Program-made: the position numbers and the translations under genes | In this document: positions 8,455-14,602 of the stretch, piece by piece | How the letters are laid out: every line of letters begins with the position of its first letter | How positions within the stretch are numbered: position 1 is the first letter of the stretch | Source: Kitasatospora sp. NBC_00374 | Lineage (GTDB): Bacteria; Actinomycetota; Actinomycetes; Streptomycetales; Streptomycetaceae | Direction: 5' to 3' | Length of the DNA: 64,000 bases | NCBI RefSeq assembly: GCF_041434935.1 | Contig: NZ_CP107964.1 | Location: 4,278,001-4,342,000 of the forward strand | Notes under the pieces: generated by a model | The model's input: only the letters and a program-made list of their open reading frames with translations | The model's database searches: none | Told to the model about the DNA's origin: nothing

Positions 8455-8551
8455 GGGGGTGACTCCTTCGGCTCCGGGGTGCTGAGCACCACGGTAGGCG
8501 TCCGGAAGGGGTCACCGGCCCGGCGACGGGCGGTCCGGGCCGCGGCAGGGG

Positions 8552-8653
8552 TCAGCCCCAGATCATGTCGGCGTGCGCCGCGGTGGCCGGGAGGGCGAGA
8601 ACGAGGGCGGTGACGACGACCGCGGTGGCCTTGGCGATGAGGGAGCGAGACAT
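8552..8653 (-). CDS. 33-residue secreted microprotein ending DMIWG
   Basis: This short ORF starts at ATG 8653, with GAAGG 9 bases upstream, and ends with TGA at 8552-8554. The peptide begins MSRSLIAKATAVV, has a hydrophobic core (TALVLALPA), a likely signal-peptidase site TAAHA, and ends DMIWG. That is a full signal peptide with a mature tail of about five residues. Together with the 118-residue gene behind it and the divergent LuxR-type regulator it resembles a signalling-peptide gene. Compare 30510-30707, which ends DSAWT. Function is inferred; I know no described family. Confidence 0.65.
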   Translation of the reverse strand: MSRSLIAKATAVVVTALVLALPATAAHADMIWG

Positions 8654-8809
8654 GGTGGTGCCCTTCGGGTGCGACGGGGTGATGGGTGCCGGTCGTGCGT
8701 CCCGCGGTGACGCCTCGTCCGGTGTTCGGCCGGCCGCCCCGTTCCTTCGGTCCGGGGCCCTGCTGGCAAGAACTAGCTTCGTCGCAGATCAGAGCGGTTG
8801 GAAGAGTGA

Positions 8810-9166
8810 TCAACTGGACGGAAGAGGCCTTGGCCCGTTCCGTCCAGCCGGGCCGGATCCGGCCAGCATCCGCTCGTAGAAGGGCGCCACCAGTGGGGCG
8901 CCGACCCGACCCGGCTGCCAGCCCCGCAGCGCCGGGAGCTCCTCGACCGCGCGCCGGCACAGCGCAGCCGTACGGTCCTCGGCCTCCTCCAGCCGGTCGG
9001 CCAGCAGGTACACACCGATCACCGGGTCGAATCCGGGCCGCCGGTGCACCGAGACGTGCTCGACGCGATCCTGCGGATGAGCGATCCGGCGGATCAACTC
9101 CGCTGTCGTGTCGGGCAGTTCGGCGACGCGAGGGCCTGGCCTCAGCAGGGCGTGGATCAGGTACAT
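8810..9166 (-). CDS. Conserved-looking 118-residue protein of unknown function
   Basis: Frame from ATG 9166 to a stop at 8810. It reads as a genuine soluble protein: MYLIHALLRPGP at the start, RIAHPQDRVEHVSVH, then DPVIGVYLLADRLEEAE and APLVAPFYERML near the end. Codon third positions are strongly GC-rich and the amino-acid mix is balanced, unlike shadow frames. No catalytic motif is evident and no strong ribosome site is seen. It lies between the microprotein (157 bp downstream) and the divergent regulator (163 bp upstream). The compact fold could suit a small ferredoxin-like or ligand-binding role; that is a guess. Confidence 0.7.
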   Translation of the reverse strand: MYLIHALLRPGPRVAELPDTTAELIRRIAHPQDRVEHVSVHRRPGFDPVIGVYLLADRLEEAEDRTAALCRRAVEELPALRGWQPGRVGAPLVAPFYERMLAGSGPAGRNGPRPLPSS

Positions 9167-9328
9167 GCCTGGACTCTGGCAAAGCACCCAACCGGCGCAT
9201 AGAGGTTGAACCTGGACGCAAGCGGCCCTGTCCCAAAACGGCCACCGGTCGCCGTGGCCCGCTCGAACGCGCATATGCCATGATCGTGTGCGCATCGCTT
9301 GCAAGCTCGTCACACAGGGGGAACTGTC

Positions 9329-10324
9329 GTGCTCGCATCGCTCGGCTTGGACACGACGTCCGAGGCCGTCTACCGGACCATGCTCGCCCACCCGGGAGCG
9401 GGGGTGCTGGCGCTCGCGGCCCGGACCGACCTGTCCGAGCACGACGTCCGCAGAAGCCTGGACACGCTCAGCGAGCTGGCGCTGGCCCGCCCCTCGTACG
9501 ACCACCAGGGCGAGCTGCGGGCGGTGTCCCCGGACGTCGGCATGGAGATCCTGATGGCCCGCCAGCAGGCCGAGCTGGCGGCGCAGCAGCAGCGGATCGA
9601 GGCCTCCCGGGCGGCCGCCGCCCAGCTCATAGCCGAGTACGCCGACCTCCGGCCGGCCAGCAGTCACCCCGACATCGAGCAGCTGGTGGGGATCGACCGG
9701 ATCCGGGACCGCCTGGCCAAGCTGACCAGGGAGATGCGCGAGGAGGTGATGACCTTCTCGCCCGACGGCGCCCAGAAGCCCGAGCACATCGAGGCCGCCA
9801 AGCCACTGAACCAGGAGCTGCTGGGCCGCGGGATCCGGATGCGGACGGTCTACCTGGACAGCGTCCGCAACAGCCCGCACACCGTCGACTACGTCGACTG
9901 GCTGTCGGAGCAGGGCGGCCAGGTGCGGACCGTGCCGTCCCTGCCCACCCGCATGATCGTGGTCGACCGCAGCACCGCCGTCATCCCGGTGAACAGCGAC
10001 AACAGCGCCGCCGGCGCCGTGGTCCTGACCGGACACGGGACGCTGACGGCGCTGTGCGCGCTGTTCGAGAACATCTGGGCGGGCGCCCAGCCGCTGGGCC
10101 AGGCCGCCACCCCGGACGACCGCGGCCTGACCGCCCAGCAGACCACCACGGTGCGGCTGCTGGCCGAGGGCCACACCGACGAGGCGATCGCCAAGCGGCT
10201 CGGGGTCTCCCCGCGGACCGCCCGCCGGCTGGCCACCGAGCTGATGGAGCGGCTCGGCGCGCGCAGCCGCTTCGAGGCGGGGGTCAGGGCCGTCCAGCAG
10301 GGCTGGCTGCCGAGCACCTCGTAA
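9329..10324 (+). CDS. LuxR-type HTH regulator with winged-helix and PLD/TrmB-like domains
   Basis: Regulator of 331 residues. The GTG at 9329 is preceded by GGGGG at a 7-base distance. Residues about 5-60 resemble a TrmB-like winged helix (LSEHDVRRSLDTLSELAL), followed by a helical linker around 75-110. A middle domain has the IRMRTVYLDSV and TRMIVVDRSTAVIPV patterns typical of PLD-fold ligand sensors. The C-terminus is a LuxR/GerE-type HTH (LAEGHTDEAIAKRLGVSPRT). It is the most divergent of four related regulators in this window. Its divergent neighbours are the 118-residue protein and the secreted microprotein, its likely targets or ligand source. Confidence 0.85.
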   Translation: MLASLGLDTTSEAVYRTMLAHPGAGVLALAARTDLSEHDVRRSLDTLSELALARPSYDHQGELRAVSPDVGMEILMARQQAELAAQQQRIEASRAAAAQLIAEYADLRPASSHPDIEQLVGIDRIRDRLAKLTREMREEVMTFSPDGAQKPEHIEAAKPLNQELLGRGIRMRTVYLDSVRNSPHTVDYVDWLSEQGGQVRTVPSLPTRMIVVDRSTAVIPVNSDNSAAGAVVLTGHGTLTALCALFENIWAGAQPLGQAATPDDRGLTAQQTTTVRLLAEGHTDEAIAKRLGVSPRTARRLATELMERLGARSRFEAGVRAVQQGWLPSTS

Positions 10325-10366
10325 CCCGACGCCCCCAGGCCCAGGCTCGCGGTCGGGGCCGCGCGG

Positions 10367-10693
10367 TCAGATCAGGTCGGACAGCTCCCGCAGCAGGCGG
10401 GCCTTGGCCCGGGCGCCGACCAGCGTCCGGACCGGTTCGCCGCCCCGGAACAGCATCAGCGTCGGCATCGACAGCACCCCGTACGCGGCCTGGGTCTCCG
10501 GGTTGGTGTCCACGTCCAGCTGAACGATCCTGAGCCGGTCCGCCTCCTCGCGGGCGATCTCGGCCAGCACCGGCGCGATCATCCGGCAGGGCGGGCACCA
10601 GTCCGCGGTGAACTCCACCAGGACCGGCCGCTCGGCCGCCAGCACCTCGCTCCCGAAGGTCAGATCGGTGACCGACTGCAGTTCCGCTCCCAT
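10367..10693 (-). CDS. Thioredoxin
   Basis: Single-domain thioredoxin of 108 residues, the standard length, with the redox motif WCPPC near residue 32 (Pro-Pro in place of Gly-Pro) and the cis-Pro loop SMPTLMLFRGG. It reduces protein disulfides in the cytosol. It is the second gene of a unit with the MerR gene 12 bp upstream, suggesting that regulator senses thiol or oxidative stress. It converges with the regulator gene ending at 10324. Probably an accessory paralogue rather than the main TrxA, judged from context only. Confidence 0.93.
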   Translation of the reverse strand: MGAELQSVTDLTFGSEVLAAERPVLVEFTADWCPPCRMIAPVLAEIAREEADRLRIVQLDVDTNPETQAAYGVLSMPTLMLFRGGEPVRTLVGARAKARLLRELSDLI

Positions 10694-10705
10694 ACCGCGC
10701 TCCCC

Positions 10706-11146
10706 TCAGCTCTTCTGCGGCCCACGCACCGTGGACAGCTCGCACTGCGGATCGGGGCCACCCGGCCGGGCGGCCTCCCGTGCCAGCTCCGCCCGCTCCA
10801 GCTCCGCCCGCACCAACTGGGCGGCGACCTGGTCGCGGACCGCCTGCAGCTCGGCCAGGCAGGAGTCCAGTTCGGCCAGCTTGCTCCGGTAGACGTCCAA
10901 CGAGGCCGGACAGGCGTCACCCGCCGGGTGACCGGCCTGGAGGCACTCCACGAACGGTCTGGTCTCCTCCAGCCCGAACCCGAAGTCCTGCAGGGTCTGG
11001 ATCTGCCGCAACAGCCGCAGGTCCTCCTCGTCGTACGCCCGGTAGCCGTTGCCGGAGCGCCGCGCGGGCAGCAGCCCGCGCGACTCGTAGTACCGCAGAG
11101 TGCGCGTGGTCGTGCCCGCCCGCGCCGCCAGCTCGCCGATCCGCAT
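10706..11146 (-). CDS. MerR-family regulator preceding thioredoxin
   Basis: A 146-residue MerR protein: HTH at residues 1-70 (MRIGELAARAGTTTRTLRYY, then RRSGNGYRAYDEEDL), coiled-coil dimer helix after it, and four cysteines in the C-terminal half (FVECLQAG, DACPASL, LDSCLAEL, QCELS), which could bind metal or form disulfides. It is cotranscribed with thioredoxin. A TACCGT hexamer ends 6 bases before the ATG and there is no ribosome site, so the message may be leaderless. The inducer is unknown. Confidence 0.9.
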   Translation of the reverse strand: MRIGELAARAGTTTRTLRYYESRGLLPARRSGNGYRAYDEEDLRLLRQIQTLQDFGFGLEETRPFVECLQAGHPAGDACPASLDVYRSKLAELDSCLAELQAVRDQVAAQLVRAELERAELAREAARPGGPDPQCELSTVRGPQKS

Positions 11147-11152
11147 GCCCCG

Positions 11153-11183
11153 ACGGTAGACCTTGACCCCGACGTCAACGCCA
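11153..11183 (-). promoter_or_regulatory. Probable MerR-type promoter and operator
   Basis: Plus-strand dyad TTGAC (11163-11167) and GTCAA (11174-11178). Reading leftwards, a -10-like TACCGT (11158-11153) and a -35-like TGGCGT (11183-11178) are 19 bp apart with the dyad between them. This long spacer is typical of MerR-regulated promoters. The start codon falls where transcription should begin. Confidence 0.55.
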
Positions 11184-11216
11184 GCGGTCGCCGTCGTACG
11201 GGCGGCGGCCCGCCGC

Positions 11217-11663
11217 TCAGGGGCGGTGCGGGCCGGGGGCGTCGACGGAGAGCGGGCTGCCGGCCGGCAGGACGTAGGTCGCGCAGAGCACGACCGGCTC
11301 GGTGCCCAGGTTGCGCGCGTTGTGGATGTGGCGGCTGCCCGCGGGCTCGACGAAGGCCTGCCCGGCGGCGGTGGTCTCCACCGTGCGGTCGGCCAGGGTC
11401 CGGGTGAGCACGCCTGAGCGCACGACCGCTATCAGCTGGCCATGGTGGTAGTGCCAGCCGGTCGAGCCGCCGGGCGGGATGACGATCTCACGCACCACCA
11501 CGTCCGTCCGGCCCTCGCTGCGGACCTCGACGGTGCCGTCCGAGGTGCCGCTCGCGAGCACCCGCGCGGTGACACCCGCGGCCGGGGCGCCCGCCCCGGC
11601 CGTCAGGCCGATCAGGCCGACCCGGTGCCGCCTGCGCGTTCTGATGGCTCTGCCGCCACTCAT
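11217..11663 (-). CDS. Cupin-domain protein
   Basis: A 148-residue protein with one cupin barrel. The metal-site motif is GSTGWHYHHGQL near residue 72, with a later His in GSRHIHNA; two or three of these His residues would bind a metal ion. The basic N-terminus followed by GLIGLTAGAGAPAAG could be a weak export signal or a disordered lead. Start at ATG 11663; a run of seven G lies 5 bases upstream. Substrate unknown. The gene is 70 bp upstream of the MerR/thioredoxin pair on the same strand and divergent from a DUF1348 gene. Confidence 0.82.
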   Translation of the reverse strand: MSGGRAIRTRRRHRVGLIGLTAGAGAPAAGVTARVLASGTSDGTVEVRSEGRTDVVVREIVIPPGGSTGWHYHHGQLIAVVRSGVLTRTLADRTVETTAAGQAFVEPAGSRHIHNARNLGTEPVVLCATYVLPAGSPLSVDAPGPHRP

Positions 11664-11766
11664 GTCCGCCCCCCCAACCGCCGGCCCGAGGAGTTCTCGT
11701 CGGCCGGTCAGGATAACCGAACTGACGGTCGGTCAGGCCGTGCCGGGCGGAACCGTCCTTGCCATT

Positions 11767-11800
11767 TTCTAACCTCTGATAGATGATTCAAGGGTTAGAA
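11767..11800. promoter_or_regulatory. AT-rich inverted repeat upstream of the DUF1348 gene
   Basis: TTCTAACC (11767-11774) and GGTTAGAA (11793-11800) form an 8-bp inverted repeat with an 18-bp AT-rich spacer, in the divergent region between the cupin and DUF1348 genes. The low GC content stands out from the surroundings. Likely an operator, bound by an unidentified regulator. Confidence 0.55.
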
Positions 11801-11832
11801 GATCGCAGCTCGACCGACGGTCAGGAGCCACC

Positions 11833-12285
11833 GTGTCCGACGCAGCCCGTCCACCCCTGCCCCCGTTCACCGAGGAGACCGCCCGCGCCAAGGTCCAGGC
11901 CGCCGAGGACGCCTGGAACACCCGGGACCCGCACCGGGTCGCGCAGGCCTACACACCCGACTCGGTCTGGCGCAACCGCGACCTGTTCATCGACGGCCGC
12001 GCCGGGATCGAGGCCTTCCTCGCCCGCAAGTGGGAGCGCGAGCTCGAGTACGCGCTGCGCAAGGACCTGTGGTCCTTCACCGGCAACCGGATCGCCGTCC
12101 GCTTCCGCTACGAGTGGCACGACGCGAGCGGGCAGTGGTGGCGCAGCCACGGCAACGAGCTGTGGGAGTTCGACCCGTCGGGCCTGATGAGCCGCCGGGA
12201 GGCCTCGATCAACGACCTCGCCATCACCGAGGCCGACCGCACCCTGTACGGCCCGCGCGCCGCCGGCGAGCCCTACCCCGGCTGA
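11833..12285 (+). CDS. DUF1348 / NTF2-like family protein
   Basis: Protein of 150 residues, start GTG 11833 with AGGAG 6 bases upstream. It matches the DUF1348 pattern of the NTF2-like (SnoaL-type) cone fold: EDAWNTRDPHRVAQAYTPDS, VWRNRDLFIDGRAGI, WSFTGNRIAVRFRYEW, GNELWEFD and RREASINDLAI. Such proteins are small, cytosolic and often of unknown activity; some related folds bind or isomerise small hydrophobic molecules. No active-site assignment is possible here. Confidence 0.85.
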   Translation: MSDAARPPLPPFTEETARAKVQAAEDAWNTRDPHRVAQAYTPDSVWRNRDLFIDGRAGIEAFLARKWERELEYALRKDLWSFTGNRIAVRFRYEWHDASGQWWRSHGNELWEFDPSGLMSRREASINDLAITEADRTLYGPRAAGEPYPG

Positions 12286-12375
12286 GCGCCCCGCACGGCC
12301 GCCGTGGCGCGACTTCGACGCGGCCCCGACGACGCCCTCTCCCGCACTGTCGGTGCCGGATGTCAGGATGGCCCT

Positions 12376-13023
12376 GTGCTGACCCATGGAGAGCTCGACG
12401 GGCTGCCCGCGCCGGACGAAGGGCCGCTCGCGCTGCCCGGCTTCTGGGCCGCCTACCTGCCGCAGGCCACCACGGAGACCGCGCCGGCCCCGTTCCCGGC
12501 CCCGGCCTTCGGGGTCGCGGAGGCCGAGGCCGAGGCCGCCCGCACCGCCCTGGCGGATGCGGCCGGACGGCCGGTCGCCCGGGTGCCGCTGGAGCACGAC
12601 CACACCGTGCTGGCCGTCCCCGGCCCCGACGGCCCCGAACTGCTGCTCACCCATCCCGGCTGGGCCCGCCCCCGGCTGCTCGCCCGCTCGGGCGCGGCGC
12701 CCGCCGGCCCCGGGCTCAGCTGGCCCGAGCTGCTGCACGCCGCCCGGCGCCCCGGAGTCCAGGGCGGGGTCACCGAACGGCACCCCCGGCTGCTGCTCCT
12801 GCTGCCCGCGCTGCGGGCCACCACCCTGCCGTCCGACGCCGCCGTCACCGTGGCCGCGGCGCTCGCCGCCACCGGCACCCCGCCGGAGCGGCGCGCCGCC
12901 CTCGCGCACCGGCTGACGTCGCCGCGGCCGGGCCCCGGCGGGGCCTGCGGTGCCACCGGCGCCCGGGGCCTCGGCTCCCGGCAGGGGCGACTGCTCGCCA
13001 GGGCCCTGGGTGCCGCGGCCTGA
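12376..13023 (+). CDS. Hypothetical protein
   Basis: Frame of 215 residues from GTG 12376. A CAGGAT hexamer ends 6 bases before the start and no ribosome site is seen, suggesting a leaderless message. It is Ala/Pro/Leu-rich with readable stretches such as LPGFWAAYLPQATTE, ARVPLEHDHTVLAVPG and ERHPRLLLLLPALRATTLP. No known domain is recognised, and no signal peptide or membrane helix is clear. Codon bias supports coding. Confidence 0.6.
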   Translation: MLTHGELDGLPAPDEGPLALPGFWAAYLPQATTETAPAPFPAPAFGVAEAEAEAARTALADAAGRPVARVPLEHDHTVLAVPGPDGPELLLTHPGWARPRLLARSGAAPAGPGLSWPELLHAARRPGVQGGVTERHPRLLLLLPALRATTLPSDAAVTVAAALAATGTPPERRAALAHRLTSPRPGPGGACGATGARGLGSRQGRLLARALGAAA

Positions 13024-13348
13024 CCTCGGCCGCACCGACGCACGCGACGTGGGCGCGGTCGGCGTCGACAACCTGCGACGACCGGCCGCCGGACGTCGCG
13101 CCGCCGGCTCCGTCAGCGTGGTGACGCGGCGCTCGCGCCGACCGGCCTGAGACGCCCCGGGCCCGGGCCCTGCCATCCGCTCCTCGGGCACCGGACTCCC
13201 CGCTCGCCCCGAACCCGTTGCGCCCTCGCCCGTCCTGAGGTGACGTCAGACAGATTTACCGTCATGTGCCGACATCACAGCAGATCTTCCCGTCGACGAG
13301 CCCTAAACGATCTAGCCTTTGCTGTTCGAAGTGGCTAGGGTCTCACCC

Positions 13349-13361
13349 GTTCACGGTGAAC
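13349..13361. promoter_or_regulatory. Perfect palindrome GTTCACGGTGAAC
   Basis: Six-base arms around a single G, 8 bases downstream of a TAGGGT hexamer and upstream of the small membrane protein gene. The position just after a likely transcription start suits a repressor operator. The protein that binds is unknown. Confidence 0.5.
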
Positions 13362-13382
13362 CACCCACAAGGTGACCACCGT

Positions 13383-13402
13383 TACGGAGCGTCAGCTCCG
13401 TA
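13383..13402 (+). promoter_or_regulatory. Leader hairpin 1
   Basis: TACGGAGC and GCTCCGTA form a perfect 8-bp stem with a GTCA tetraloop. It would lie in the 5' leader of the 13432 gene, and within the N-terminal codons if translation begins at the in-frame GTG 13372. Without a following U-tract it is more likely a leader element than a terminator. Confidence 0.5.
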
Positions 13403-13415
13403 GGGCTCGCTGGAT

Positions 13416-13435
13416 CCATGGGGGATCGCCCATGG
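13416..13435 (+). promoter_or_regulatory. Leader hairpin 2 covering the ribosome site and start codon
   Basis: CCATGGG (13416-13422) can pair with CCCATGG (13429-13435). The loop and left arm contain the GGGGGA ribosome site (13420-13425), and the right arm contains the ATG at 13432. Folded, the hairpin would hide both signals, so translation could depend on unfolding, for example by temperature, a ligand or upstream translation. Confidence 0.55.
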
Positions 13436-13647
13436 TTGGCGGTACGTCAGGCACCGCGGCCGGGCGTGCGGGGTGGTACTTCCTCCTGCGCTCCGTCGGC
13501 TGGCTGGTGGACAGTCTCCTGGTCTTCGGCATACCCCTGCTCTGCTACCGGGTGACCGGCGGCCTCACCTGGTCAGGGAATCACCCCCTGCGCCGGTCAT
13601 CCACTGACACGGCAGCCGGGCAGCGAACTCGCGCCGAGGGCCGGTGA
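13432..13647 (+). CDS. 71-residue single-span membrane microprotein
   Basis: The ATG at 13432 has an ideal GGGGGA site 6 bases upstream. An in-frame GTG at 13372 would add 20 residues but has no site. The protein starts MVGGTSGTAAGRAG, has one hydrophobic segment of about 22 residues (WYFLLRSVGWLVDSLLVFG, then IPLLCY), then a polar Arg-rich tail. No family is recognised. Its leader is unusually structured, which favours a regulated real gene. A strong terminator follows 35 bp after the stop. It could still be a decayed fragment. Confidence 0.5.
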   Translation: MVGGTSGTAAGRAGWYFLLRSVGWLVDSLLVFGIPLLCYRVTGGLTWSGNHPLRRSSTDTAAGQRTRAEGR

Positions 13648-13681
13648 ATTCGCGGATCTGAGGGCCGGAGGCCGTCGGCAT

Positions 13682-13719
13682 CCGGCGGGCGCCGCACCGC
13701 TGCGTGCGGCGCCCGCCGG
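13682..13719. terminator. 15-bp hairpin terminator
   Basis: Perfect inverted repeat 13682-13696 with 13705-13719, 8-base loop, between the small membrane protein gene and the convergent TetR gene. Likely acts on both strands. Confidence 0.8.
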
Positions 13720-13735
13720 GCGACGGACCCGGCCG

Positions 13736-14473
13736 CTAGCGCGGCAGCCGCAGCGCCAGGCCGTCGAGGATGACGTCCAGCCCGTACGCGAACTTGGTGT
13801 CGCGGATCCCGACGGGGTCGAGCGTCCCGGCGGCCGCCTCGGCGTCGGCTTCCGCGTAGGCGGCCGCGAGATGGTCATGGGAGGCGGCGGCCTGCTGGGC
13901 CGCGGGCATCAGGCGGGCGATGAACTCCGCCTCGGTCTCGCCTGAGCGGGCGACGGCGGTGAGCCAGGCAGCCTCCGTGGTGCTCATTCCGATGACGTAG
14001 GCCAGGACGGTGTCGATCGCACCGTTCGGCGCGGGGAAGCCCGCGTCGGTGAAGAGGGCGGCCAGCCGTTCGGAGAACGACATGAGGTTGGGGCCCAGGT
14101 AGGCGAGGCCCGCCTGGCCGAGGACCGAGGACAGCCACGGGTGCCGCAGGGCCGTCGCACGGAAGGACCGGGCGGCCTCGGTGACGGCGGCGCGCCAGTC
14201 GGGGCCGCCTGCGGGCGGGACGGTGATCTCGGCGACGGCCTCGTCCACCGCGAGTTCCATCAGCTCGTCCTTGGTGGCCACGTGCCGGTAGAGGGAGGTC
14301 GCCCCGGCGTTCAGGCGGGCGCCGAGCTTGCGCATGCTGAGCGCTTCGGCGCCCTCGGCGTCCAGCATGACGATCGCCTCGCGGACGATCGCGGCCCGGG
14401 TGAGCGCGGGCCGGTCGGGCTCCCGTTGCTGCCGGGCCCATACGGACGGGATCGGGTTCGTCTTGGCGGCCAT
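13736..14473 (-). CDS. TetR-family regulator of the adjacent MFS pump
   Basis: A 245-residue TetR/AcrR protein. ATG 14473 follows GGAG. The HTH is near residues 25-70 (REAIVMLDAEGAEALSMRKL and AGATSLYRHVATKDEL), and the rest is an all-helical ligand domain of the TetR C-terminal type. It is divergent from an MFS drug-efflux gene with repeated operator-like sites between them, the usual arrangement for a repressor relieved by the pump's substrate. Confidence 0.92.
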   Translation of the reverse strand: MAAKTNPIPSVWARQQREPDRPALTRAAIVREAIVMLDAEGAEALSMRKLGARLNAGATSLYRHVATKDELMELAVDEAVAEITVPPAGGPDWRAAVTEAARSFRATALRHPWLSSVLGQAGLAYLGPNLMSFSERLAALFTDAGFPAPNGAIDTVLAYVIGMSTTEAAWLTAVARSGETEAEFIARLMPAAQQAAASHDHLAAAYAEADAEAAAGTLDPVGIRDTKFAYGLDVILDGLALRLPR

Positions 14474-14489
14474 GGCGCTCCTCAGCAGT

Positions 14490-14564
14490 GCGTACAGCGT
14501 TCTTCTTCAGCGTACAGAACTCAAGCATTGCGCACACCATGCACATCTGCGTACAGTGTGCGCA
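14490..14564. promoter_or_regulatory. Repeated GCGTACAG sites and a TGCGCACA dyad between TetR and MFS genes
   Basis: GCGTACAG occurs three times in the same orientation, at 14490-14497, 14510-14517 and 14549-14556. TGCGCACA (14529-14536) and TGTGCGCA (14557-14564) form an inverted repeat with a 20-bp spacer that overlaps the third copy. The spacings of 20 and 39 bp place the copies on nearly the same DNA face. Probably the TetR operator region controlling both genes. Confidence 0.6.
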
Positions 14565-14602
14565 TCGAAGGAACAGTGTCCGCAGGTCGAGAGGAAAGCT
14601 CC

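Larger units (their letters stand above)
13024..13431. other. Structured, partly AT-rich leader region ahead of a tiny membrane protein gene
   Basis: No gene is seen from 13024 to about 13300. From 13240 the DNA becomes clearly less GC-rich and holds a series of palindromes that lead into the small ORF at 13432: CTAGCC/GGCTAG (13312-13338, overlapping a -10-like TAGGGT at 13336-13341), GTTCACGGTGAAC (13349-13361), then two RNA hairpins. Confidence 0.55.
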
